Positions 8,166-14,145 of a DNA stretch of 16,660 bases are shown here, piece by piece. The stretch comes from Deltaproteobacteria bacterium (lineage in GTDB: Bacteria; Myxococcota; XYA12-FULL-58-9; JAUUZB01). The notes under the pieces are model-generated. The model had not been told where the DNA came from, ran no database searches, and saw only the letters and a program-made list of their open reading frames with translations. Positions within the stretch are counted from its first letter, which is position 1, and every line of letters begins with the position of its first letter. The position numbers and the translations under genes are program-made. The stretch covers positions 1 through 16,660 of the forward strand of contig JAUUZB010000004.1 in assembly GCA_030590185.1 (NCBI GenBank), read 5' to 3'.

Positions 8166-8519
8166 GTGTCGTCAGTCGTAACTCTAGCGCTGCTGGCCCT
8201 GCTCGGGGCCGACGACGGCACCTACCTCGATGCCCCGGTGGTCCCGGGCGCGACCCCCACCGGCGAGCCCGGCCGCTACGAATCACCCAAAACCTACGAC
8301 GACACGCTCACCCACTATAAGTGGTACTTCAAGACCCGGGGTGGCGTCCGTTGGCGAAATGTTGTAAATCTACCGCAGATAAGGGCGAAGCACATCGAGA
8401 GCACACGCCCCAAGACCAGATGGCAAGGGCTCAACATCTACGAGATGCAGGGTAAGGTGCGAATCTTCGTGGTCCCCCGGGACCCCGAAGCCAAGGCCGC
8501 GCCCAAGCCCAAAAAATAG
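8166..8519 (+). CDS. Small exported protein of unknown function
   Basis: I do not recognise a family for this 117-aa protein. It starts at GTG 8166, with a strong AGGAG about 6 nt upstream. The N-terminus (MSSVVTLALLALLGADDG) is a short hydrophobic stretch that could be a signal peptide cut near Gly14-Ala15, although it lacks the usual basic residue before the hydrophobic core. The body is rich in aromatic and basic residues (YKWYFKTRGGVRWRNVVNLP). The C-terminal part IYEMQGKVRIFVVPRD looks like paired beta-strands, and the tail (AKAAPKPKK) is Lys/Pro-rich. The tRNA-Gln gene begins 4 nt after the stop codon, so both probably share a transcript. The middle of the gene (about 8340-8400) is noticeably more AT-rich than its neighbours. 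The reading frame is credible from the ribosome binding site and upstream promoter, but the function is unknown. Confidence 0.72.
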   Translation: MSSVVTLALLALLGADDGTYLDAPVVPGATPTGEPGRYESPKTYDDTLTHYKWYFKTRGGVRWRNVVNLPQIRAKHIESTRPKTRWQGLNIYEMQGKVRIFVVPRDPEAKAAPKPKK

Positions 8520-8523
8520 CTCG

Positions 8524-8598
8524 TTGGGATATCGTCTAACGGCAGGACGACGGGTTCTGGCCCCGTTAATCTAGGTTCGAATCCTGGTATCCCAACCA
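8524..8598 (+). tRNA. tRNA-Gln (anticodon CUG)
   Basis: A 75-nt cloverleaf with the CCA encoded. The acceptor stem TTGGGAT (8524-8530) pairs with ATCCCAA (8589-8595). The anticodon stem ACGGG/CCCGT encloses the loop TTCTGGC, giving anticodon CTG. The T arm has CTAGG-TTCGAAT-CCTGG. The first pair is U1-A72, as expected for bacterial tRNA-Gln; this weak pair is recognised by GlnRS and, in the indirect pathway, by GatCAB. It starts 4 nt after the stop of the preceding gene and has no separate promoter that I can see. Confidence 0.95.
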
Positions 8599-8667
8599 CG
8601 TTCTTCTTCGACCTCAGCCAACACTTTACAAGCCCCAGGCACCGTGCTAATCACGCTGCCCACCGTT

Positions 8668-8743
8668 GGCCCCATCGTCTAGCGGTCCAGGACGTCGGCC
8701 TCTCACGCCGAAAACAGGGGTTCGATTCCCCTTGGGGTCACCA
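8668..8743 (+). tRNA. tRNA-Glu (anticodon CUC)
   Basis: A 76-nt cloverleaf with the CCA encoded. The acceptor stem GGCCCCA (8668-8674) pairs with TGGGGTC, followed by A73 and CCA (8741-8743). The anticodon stem TCGGC/GCCGA encloses CTCTCAC, giving anticodon CTC. The T arm is AGGGG-TTCGATT-CCCCT. The first pair is G1-C72, unlike the neighbouring tRNA-Gln. It lies 69 bp downstream of tRNA-Gln; the spacer shows no other feature. Confidence 0.95.
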
Positions 8744-8783
8744 CACTCACCTTGCCGATTTAGTCTCTCCGCTCAACCGGCGC

Positions 8784-8796
8784 TATACTGCGCCCA
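8784..8796 (+). promoter_or_regulatory. -10 box placed for a leaderless transcript of the MBL-fold gene
   Basis: TATACT at 8784-8789 matches TATAAT in five of six positions. Only 6 nt separate it from the ATG at 8796, so transcription would start at or next to the start codon. No ribosome binding site precedes the ATG. The -35 region (about 8760-8766, TTAGTC) is poor. Confidence 0.45.
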
Positions 8797-9539
8797 TGCC
8801 CTTCGATGTCCTGATCACCGGTGTCGGTGACGCCTTCTCCGAGCGCCACGTCTCGACCTCCTTCGTCTTGGTCGCCGATGGGTACCGCCTCGCCATCGAC
8901 TGCCCCGACCGTTACCGCGCCGTGCTGCGTCGCGCCGCGGCGCGCGCCAAGATCAGCCTGCCCTTCTCCGAGCTCAACGACTTCCTGATCACCCACCTGC
9001 ACGGGGATCACGTCAACGGCCTCGAGGCGGTCGGTTTCTTCAAGCACTTCGTCGAGCAACGCCAGGTGAAGCTCTACGCGCCGCCCGAGGTACGCGCCGA
9101 CATCTGGGACCGTCGCCTGGCCGTCAGCATGGACAAGCTCTGGGATGGAACGTCCTACCGCACCATGCGCTTCGAGGACTACTTCGACTTCCAGGAGCTA
9201 ACCTGGGGCGCGCCGACCTCCATCGGCCCCTTCACGATCGCCAGCCGGCGAACGATCCACCACCTGCCCACCGCGGCCTTGATGATCGAGGCGGACGGTC
9301 GCCGGCTCGGCTACTCCTGCGACACCGCCTTTGACCCACAGCTGATCGCCTTCCTCGAGCCGGCGGACCTGATCATCCACGAAACCAACTACGGCCCAGC
9401 GCACACCGACGCCGCGGCGCTCGCCGGACTACCAGAGGCCCTGCGCGCCAAGATGCGGCTGGTCCACTACCCGGACGAGTTTGCCCCGGACGCCTGTGGC
9501 ATCGCCCTCCTGCACGAAGGGGAGTTGCTCCGCCTCTGA
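8796..9539 (+). CDS. Metallo-beta-lactamase-fold hydrolase, RNase Z/YycJ-like
   Basis: A cytoplasmic metal-dependent hydrolase of unknown substrate, 247 aa. The metal-binding motif THLHGDH supplies His67, His69, Asp71 and His72. Further likely ligands are His155/His156, Asp176 in YSCDTAFD, and His224 in LVHYPDEF. The order of motifs, including IIHETNYGPAHTD at about 193-205, is like RNase Z and related phosphodiesterases rather than true beta-lactamases. There is no signal peptide. The family covers tRNA 3'-end processing, nucleic acid and cyclic nucleotide phosphodiesterases, and small-molecule hydrolases. A tRNA-processing role is possible given the two tRNA genes immediately upstream, but both already encode CCA and that link is speculative. 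The ATG at 8796 has no ribosome binding site and a -10 box 6 nt upstream, suggesting a leaderless mRNA. Confidence 0.88.
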   Translation: MPFDVLITGVGDAFSERHVSTSFVLVADGYRLAIDCPDRYRAVLRRAAARAKISLPFSELNDFLITHLHGDHVNGLEAVGFFKHFVEQRQVKLYAPPEVRADIWDRRLAVSMDKLWDGTSYRTMRFEDYFDFQELTWGAPTSIGPFTIASRRTIHHLPTAALMIEADGRRLGYSCDTAFDPQLIAFLEPADLIIHETNYGPAHTDAAALAGLPEALRAKMRLVHYPDEFAPDACGIALLHEGELLRL

Positions 9540-9571
9540 CGGCGCGGTTCCCCGGGCGGCGATCGTCGCGT

Positions 9572-9600
9572 TTGCACCCACCCACCGGGATTGCTAAGAC
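9572..9600 (+). promoter_or_regulatory. Candidate sigma70-type promoter for the OmpA-domain lipoprotein
   Basis: TTGCAC at 9572-9577 and TAAGAC at 9595-9600 are separated by a 17-nt spacer. The pair sits about 40 nt upstream of the GTG start at 9642, in the 102-bp gap after the MBL-fold gene. Both boxes are near-matches only. Confidence 0.4.
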
Positions 9601-9641
9601 GGGCCAGACCCGAATGCCAAACCCGTGGTGAGGAGAAAACC

Positions 9642-10535
9642 GTGATCGCCAACACCGCCAAGCTTCTGCTCGGTCTCGGTGCCCTGGGCACCCTGTTCTT
9701 GACCGGCTGTGTGATGACCGGCACCCACGAGGCGGCCATCGCCGCCGAGAAAGAGATACAGCCCCAGCACCAGGGCCAGCTCGACGACACCAAGACGAAC
9801 CTCGGCGAGATGACCCAGGACCGGGATGGCTGGACCAAAAAGAAGAAGGACTGCGACGCCAAGGCCACCGATCTGGATTCGCGCCTCACCGCGGCCATGA
9901 CCCAGAACACCACCCTGGTCGACAAGGTCAGCTCCATGGGCCAGAACGTCGAGCAGCTCCTCGGCGAGAAGGACACCCTCGATGCCGAGCGCCAGAAGCT
10001 CAACGCCGAGCTCCAGGAGCTGCGCCGCATGCAGGCGGCAGCCGAGATCCGCGCCGCCGAGTACAAGAAGCTGATCGGCAAGCTCGCCAAGATGATCGAC
10101 GCCGGCAGCCTAGAGGTGAAGATCCGCAACGGCCTGATGCTGGTCACCATGTCCAGCGACGTGCTCTTCTCCCCGGGCCGCGCCAAGCTCAAGCCCGAGG
10201 CCGTGGAAGCCATCCAGGAGCTAGCCGCCACCATCGCGCAGTTCGAAGGCCGCAAATTCCAGGTGGTCGGTCACTCCGACGCATCCCCCATTCGCACGGC
10301 ACGCTTCCCCTCCAACTGGGAGCTCTCGAGCCAGCGAGCCATCGAAGTCGTCAAGGTCATGACCGAAGCGGGCGTCCCCTCCGACATGCTCAGCGCCGCG
10401 GGGCAGGCCGAGTTCGATCCCATCGCACCCAACGAGACCGACGAGGAGATGGCCATGAACCGGCGGGTCGAATTGATCTTCGTGCCGAAGATCGACGAGC
10501 TGCCTGGCTTCGACCAGATCCTCGGCAAGAAGTAG
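9642..10535 (+). CDS. OmpA/MotB-domain lipoprotein with coiled coil
   Basis: A cell-envelope protein that probably tethers the outer membrane to peptidoglycan. The start is GTG at 9642, preceded by AGGAG 6-7 nt upstream; this choice puts a clean lipoprotein signal at the N-terminus (lipobox LTGC, Cys23). Residues about 40-145 are charged and heptad-like, forming a probable coiled coil. An OmpA C-terminal domain occupies about 170-285. It contains VLFSPGRAKLKPEA, VVGHSDASPIRT with the Asp expected to bind diaminopimelate, RFPSNWELSSQRA, and NRRVELIF with the conserved Arg. The FPSNWELS peptide is more MotB-like than Pal-like, but there is no MotB transmembrane plug, so it is not a motor stator. 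Length is 297 aa. It is convergent with the biotin carboxylase-like gene, with 7 bp between stops. Confidence 0.9.
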   Translation: MIANTAKLLLGLGALGTLFLTGCVMTGTHEAAIAAEKEIQPQHQGQLDDTKTNLGEMTQDRDGWTKKKKDCDAKATDLDSRLTAAMTQNTTLVDKVSSMGQNVEQLLGEKDTLDAERQKLNAELQELRRMQAAAEIRAAEYKKLIGKLAKMIDAGSLEVKIRNGLMLVTMSSDVLFSPGRAKLKPEAVEAIQELAATIAQFEGRKFQVVGHSDASPIRTARFPSNWELSSQRAIEVVKVMTEAGVPSDMLSAAGQAEFDPIAPNETDEEMAMNRRVELIFVPKIDELPGFDQILGKK

Positions 10536-10542
10536 CCGGGCC

Positions 10543-11886
10543 TCAAGCCTCCAGACCGAGCCTGTCGCGCAGAAAGCCGGTGTCGATGGTACCGGCCAGG
10601 AAGGTCTCGTCCGCGATGATCTGCTGGTGGAGCTCGAGGTTCGTGACCACCCCTTCGATTAGGTAACCGGAGAGGGCGGCGCGCAGCCGCTCGATGGTGG
10701 TTTGACGATCGGGGCCGTGCACGATCAGCTTGGCGATCATGGGGTCGTAGAAGGGCGCCACGGGGTCGCCCTCGAGGACGCCGATGTCATTGCGCACCCA
10801 GGGCCCGGTGGGGACCGCGAACCGGGTGAGCCGACCCGGTGACGGCGCGAAACCTTGGGCGGGATCCTCGGCGTAAATGCGGCAGAGGATGGCGTGCCCC
10901 TCGAGGTGGATCTCCTCCTGCTTGGCCGGGAGCTCCTCGCCCATGGCGAGGCGAAGCTGCCACTCGACGAGGTCGAGACCACTGACCACCTCGGTGACCG
11001 GATGCCCGATCTGGAGGCGGGTGTTCATCTCGAGGAAATAGGCCTGCCCACCACTGACCAACATCTCCACGGTGCCGACCGAGTCGAAGCCGACGTGACG
11101 CGCGATGGTCACCGCCGCCGCTTGCATCTGTTCGCGCAGCTCCTGATCAATGGACGGACTCGGGCTCTCCTCGAGGAGCTTCTGGTGGCGGCGTTGGATG
11201 GTGCAGTCCCGCTCACCGATCTGAACGACGTTGCCGTGGCGATCGGCGGCGATCTGCACCTCCACGTGCCGTGGCTGGTCCAGGAAACGCTCGATATAGA
11301 TGGTGTCGGATGCGAAGCGGGCCGCGGCGGTGGCCCGGGCGGGCTCGAAACGCTGGCGCAGCTCCGCCTCATTGTCGACCCGCTCCATCCCCACCCCGCT
11401 GCCCCCGGCCGAGGCCTTGAGGAGCACCGGATAACCGAGACGCCGCGCCTCGGTCACCGCCACCTCGACGTCAGCGAGCGCGCCGGAGCCCGGCACCACC
11501 GGCACGCGGGTCTCGGCGACCACGGCGCGGGCGCCCACCTTCTGACCCAGGGCAGCGATGGCCGCGGTGTTGGGACCAATGAAGATCAGGCCGGCCTCGC
11601 GACAGGCCCGCGCCAGGGCGGCGTTCTCCGACAGGAAACCGTACCCCGGGTGAATGGCGTCGGCGCCGGTATCCCGGGCCGCCTGCATGATTTGATCGAC
11701 CTTGAGGTACTTACCTTGATGAGCGGGGGGACCAACGTCGACGCGTTCGTCCGCCGCTTGCACGTGCAGGGCCCGGGCGTCCACCTCCGAATGAACCGCC
11801 ACCGTGCCGATCCCCATCTGCTTGGCGGTGCGGATCACCCGCATCGCGACCTCGCCGCGGTTGGCGATCAGCAGCTTCTGGATCAT
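10543..11886 (-). CDS. Biotin carboxylase-like ATP-grasp protein with altered active site
   Basis: By family, biotin carboxylase uses ATP and bicarbonate to carboxylate biotin on a carrier protein. The 447 aa align along the whole length of E. coli AccC (449 aa). Conserved parts include LIANRGE, HPGYGFLSEN, Lys116, the QRRHQK lysine (236), Glu274, Glu286 and Arg290. Two active-site segments differ. The sequence EMNTRLQIGHPVTE has Gly294 where AccC has the bicarbonate-activating Glu296 (RIQVEHPVTE). The glycine-rich ATP lid reads KASAGGSGVGM instead of the usual KASGGGGGRGM. No biotin carrier, carboxyltransferase or C-terminal biotinyl domain is present in the window. The start ATG 11886 overlaps the stop of the BKACE gene (ATGA, 4 bp), so the two are probably made together. 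The protein may be a working but divergent carboxylase subunit, or an ATP-grasp enzyme with another task. Confidence 0.9.
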   Translation of the reverse strand: MIQKLLIANRGEVAMRVIRTAKQMGIGTVAVHSEVDARALHVQAADERVDVGPPAHQGKYLKVDQIMQAARDTGADAIHPGYGFLSENAALARACREAGLIFIGPNTAAIAALGQKVGARAVVAETRVPVVPGSGALADVEVAVTEARRLGYPVLLKASAGGSGVGMERVDNEAELRQRFEPARATAAARFASDTIYIERFLDQPRHVEVQIAADRHGNVVQIGERDCTIQRRHQKLLEESPSPSIDQELREQMQAAAVTIARHVGFDSVGTVEMLVSGGQAYFLEMNTRLQIGHPVTEVVSGLDLVEWQLRLAMGEELPAKQEEIHLEGHAILCRIYAEDPAQGFAPSPGRLTRFAVPTGPWVRNDIGVLEGDPVAPFYDPMIAKLIVHGPDRQTTIERLRAALSGYLIEGVVTNLELHQQIIADETFLAGTIDTGFLRDRLGLEA

Positions 11887-12809
11887 GGCAGGCTCAGGAT
11901 CTGACGCGCCTCTTCAATCGTGGCCGGCTCGCGGCCGATGTCTCGGGTCATCTGCACGGCCTTGGCGACCAGGTCTCCGTTGGAGCCCGCCATCTCGCCG
12001 TTCGGCAGATAGAAGTTGTCCTCGAGCCCGACCCGGATGTTGCCGCCCATCACCAGGGCGGTCCCTATCAGCCGCCACTGCCCACGCCCGATGCCGATCA
12101 CTTCCCAGGTGGAGTCCTCTGGGACCTGCCGGGCTTGCATCAACAGGGAATCGACCCCGGCGGGGATGCCACCGAGTACACCGAGGATGAAGGAGAACTG
12201 CATCGGGCGCTGCAACAGACCCATGTCGAGCAACGGCCAGATCGATCCGGTGTGCCCGGTGTCGAAGCACTCCAGCTCCGGTTTGACCCCAGCCTCGTTC
12301 ATCGCGCCGAGCAGGCGCTTGATCTTGGCGAAGGGGTTCGGGAAGACCATGTCGAAGACGAGCTCCTTACGCTTGGCGGAGTACTTCGCGTAGTTCATGG
12401 TGCCCATGTTGAGCGCCGCGATCTCCGGCTGGACCTCGCGGATGGTCTGCTCCTGGGGCCCGGTATCATCACCGATGTTGCCGGTGGAAAAGTTCAGGAT
12501 GATCGGGCAACGGGCTCGCACCTCGTCGCGGATCGCCGCGAACACGGAGGCCTCGAAGGAGGGCCCGCCGTTGTCGTCCCGGGCGTGGATGTGGGCCACC
12601 GTGGCGCCGGCGTCGTAGGCACGCTTGGCCTCGTCGGCGATCTCAGCCGGGGTGTAGGGAATGGCCGGGCATTGCTTGCGGGTGGCGAGCACCCCGGTGA
12701 GGGCAACGGTGACAATTACTTTGTCTCTGCCCTTCTCACCCTGACCGAGATTGCCGATGCTGCTCTGGATGCCCCACTGGGGCGACGGGTTGGCGCTGGT
12801 CTCTGGCAC
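11883..12809 (-). CDS. Beta-keto acid cleavage enzyme (BKACE, DUF849 family)
   Basis: Enzymes of this TIM-barrel, zinc-dependent family condense a beta-keto acid with acetyl-CoA, giving acetoacetate and a new CoA ester. The founding member is Kce, 3-keto-5-aminohexanoate cleavage enzyme of lysine fermentation. The 308 aa carry the zinc-binding HIHARD (His73, His75), NFSTG (106-110), LNMGTMN (133-139) and GLEDN (Glu263, Asp264), matching the Kce ligands and catalytic Asp. The position of Kce Glu14 (TGAE) is Leu41 here (TGVL). By comparison with Kce this suggests a substrate without the 5-amino group, but the true substrate is unknown. The start is GTG 12809 with AGAAGGGG upstream. The first roughly 29 residues (before VIVTVALTG) are an extra N-terminal segment. 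Gap to the upstream lipoprotein gene is 18 bp; the 3' end overlaps the biotin carboxylase-like gene. Confidence 0.9.
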   Translation of the reverse strand: MPETSANPSPQWGIQSSIGNLGQGEKGRDKVIVTVALTGVLATRKQCPAIPYTPAEIADEAKRAYDAGATVAHIHARDDNGGPSFEASVFAAIRDEVRARCPIILNFSTGNIGDDTGPQEQTIREVQPEIAALNMGTMNYAKYSAKRKELVFDMVFPNPFAKIKRLLGAMNEAGVKPELECFDTGHTGSIWPLLDMGLLQRPMQFSFILGVLGGIPAGVDSLLMQARQVPEDSTWEVIGIGRGQWRLIGTALVMGGNIRVGLEDNFYLPNGEMAGSNGDLVAKAVQMTRDIGREPATIEEARQILSLP

Positions 12810-12827
12810 GGCTGCACCCCTTCTTGG

Positions 12828-13388
12828 CTAACGTAGACGGCGCACGTGCTCCGCGACCTTGACCTCGCGGTCCTTGTTTTCGATCAGATTGCAGGGCACG
12901 ACCACGAACCGCTGGTACACCATCTCGCGGCTGAGGCGCGGCGCCTCAGATGGCAGTCGCTCGCCCGGCTTGACTGGAATCGGGTCCTGGAGCTCGATCA
13001 CCTCCATGCCCTGGTAGACCTCGAGCACCCTAACCCGCTCCTTGCCCCGCTTGTACATGCCGGAGACGTCGGCGCGCGCGAAGCAGCCGCTCTGGGCGAA
13101 GTTGTAGACGGTCATGCGTTCCTTGACGATCTTGATCGCGACCGGCTGCAACGCCTTGCCATTCTGGATGGCGCTGATCGTGTAGTCGCCGGCCACCACC
13201 TCATCGAGGAGCTTGCCGCGCTCAAACTCGAGCGTCACCTCCGCCGTACTGCGACCGTGGACCAGGAACTCCACGCTGCCCTCGGAGCCATTCCAAACGT
13301 AGAGCGATCCATCACCGAAGATGGCGCTCGAACAGCCGACGCAGGGGACGACCAGCGACAACAAGAAGAGGACGATTTTTGTTCTCAC
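12828..13388 (-). CDS. Small probable lipoprotein of unknown function
   Basis: I do not recognise a family. Using GTG at 13388 (GGGGA 5 nt upstream) the protein is 186 aa and starts MRTKIVLFLLSLVVPCVGC, a classic basic-hydrophobic lipoprotein signal ending at Cys19, although -3 is Cys, which is unusual. An in-frame ATG at 13400 adds four residues but has no ribosome binding site. After the signal, GSLYVWNGSEGSVEFLVHGRS to about residue 65 looks like beta-strands of a small surface domain. The mid-part has isolated Cys residues (NFAQSGCFARADVSG) and the C-terminus is basic. It is the first gene of a minus-strand unit with the BKACE and biotin carboxylase-like genes 18 bp downstream, which may be accidental co-transcription or a functional link. 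Confidence 0.75.
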   Translation of the reverse strand: MRTKIVLFLLSLVVPCVGCSSAIFGDGSLYVWNGSEGSVEFLVHGRSTAEVTLEFERGKLLDEVVAGDYTISAIQNGKALQPVAIKIVKERMTVYNFAQSGCFARADVSGMYKRGKERVRVLEVYQGMEVIELQDPIPVKPGERLPSEAPRLSREMVYQRFVVVPCNLIENKDREVKVAEHVRRLR

Positions 13389-13438
13389 GATATTCCCCAT
13401 GGACGGTGACCGATGCCGAGGCGCGTCATCACCGCTGA

Positions 13439-13466
13439 ATTATCAACGGTACGTGGTTCGGTGCAA
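13439..13466 (-). promoter_or_regulatory. Candidate promoter for the lipoprotein-BKACE-carboxylase unit
   Basis: On the minus strand TTGCAC (13466-13461) is followed after 16 nt by GATAAT (13444-13439), a five-of-six -10 match. It lies about 50 nt upstream of the lipoprotein start. It shares the intergenic region with a divergent promoter at 13476-13505, so the two may interfere. Confidence 0.5.
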
Positions 13467-13475
13467 TACGTCCGA

Positions 13476-13505
13476 TTGACCTTTTGGGTTCGGCGTGGCT
13501 TGAAT
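13476..13505 (+). promoter_or_regulatory. Candidate promoter for the membrane-protein pair
   Basis: TTGACC (13476-13481, five of six) and TTGAAT (13500-13505, four of six) are separated by 18 nt. It lies about 28 nt upstream of the GTG start at 13534 and 10 bp from the divergent promoter's -35 box. Confidence 0.4.
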
Positions 13506-13533
13506 GGGGCGTCATCTCGAACGAGGGGTTCAC

Positions 13534-14145
13534 GTGAGTTCGGCAAAAACCGAAGCGACGCTCGACGGCTCGATAGACGAGCCGGGCAAGGCAGACGAGG
13601 CGCTCGCCGACCTGGATATCCGGGCGCTGCTGGGCGAGGCCTGGGCGCTGTTTCGTGCCCAGCCAACGACCTACCTGCTCGCGGCGCTGATCCTGATCGG
13701 GGCCGGCGCCCTGAGCCTGGGTGTGCTGTTGGCGCCGCTCCTGGTTGGCTTCATCCGCATGACCGAGGCCCACCGGCGTGGGGAGACGATCGAGCCCGGT
13801 CGGATCCTCGACGGCCTGCCTGCCCTCGGCCCCGCCCTGCTCACCGGGCTGATGATCGGTGTCAGCGTCACCCTCGGCACCATCGCGTTGATCATCCCCG
13901 GGGTGGTCATCGGCGTGATGTGGAGCTTTGCCCTTCACTTCGTGGCGTTGCGCGACGCCTCCGCCATCGAGGCCCTGCGCGCTTCCTGGGCCCTGGGGCG
14001 ACGCCAGATTGGCTCGGTGCTCTTGGTCCTGCTCACCGCCCTCGCCCTGACCTCCATCGGCAGCGTGGTGATCGTCGGTGTAGTGGTGGCGATGCCCGTG
14101 TCCCTCATTCTCCTGACCCTCAGTTTCCACGAGCTCAACGATTAG
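13534..14145 (+). CDS. Integral membrane protein, DUF975/YciC-like
   Basis: A 203-aa inner-membrane protein of unknown role. The GTG start at 13534 is chosen because GAGGGG lies 5 nt upstream; an in-frame ATG at 13504 has no ribosome binding site. An acidic, soluble N-terminus of about 30 residues precedes hydrophobic regions at about 46-75, 101-139 and 158-197, which could hold five or six membrane helices. The segment TIALIIPGVVIGVMWSFALHFVALRDASAIEALRASWALGRR (about 116-157) follows the pattern of YciC/DUF975-type and glycerophosphodiesterase membrane domains: PG in a helix, then a helix with ...A.eAL+.SW.lg. Its stop overlaps the likely start of the downstream Yip1-like gene, so both are probably made as a pair. 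Confidence 0.8.
   Translation: MSSAKTEATLDGSIDEPGKADEALADLDIRALLGEAWALFRAQPTTYLLAALILIGAGALSLGVLLAPLLVGFIRMTEAHRRGETIEPGRILDGLPALGPALLTGLMIGVSVTLGTIALIIPGVVIGVMWSFALHFVALRDASAIEALRASWALGRRQIGSVLLVLLTALALTSIGSVVIVGVVVAMPVSLILLTLSFHELND

Noticed and set aside
7720..8181. A 153-codon open frame on the plus strand across the intergenic region
   Set aside because: It overlaps the 6S-like structure on the other strand, has a composition unlike local genes, no ribosome binding site and no recognisable protein pattern.
9541..9575. Intrinsic terminator after the MBL-fold gene (GCGA-TCG-TCGC followed by TTT)
   Set aside because: The stem is only 4 bp and the T-run is three bases.
9642..10535. Flagellar stator MotB
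   Set aside because: The OmpA domain is MotB-like, but the N-terminus is a lipoprotein signal, with no MotB plug or MotA neighbour.
10536..10542. Bidirectional terminator between the convergent OmpA-domain and carboxylase-like genes
   Set aside because: Only 7 bp separate the stops and no stem with T-runs is visible.
10543..11886. Frameshift or pseudogene in the biotin carboxylase-like gene
   Set aside because: The frame is intact over 447 codons and alignment with AccC has only a two-residue length difference; the oddities are substitutions.
10855..11904. Long open frame antisense to the biotin carboxylase-like gene
   Set aside because: Same effect of high GC; the minus-strand protein aligns over its full length with AccC.
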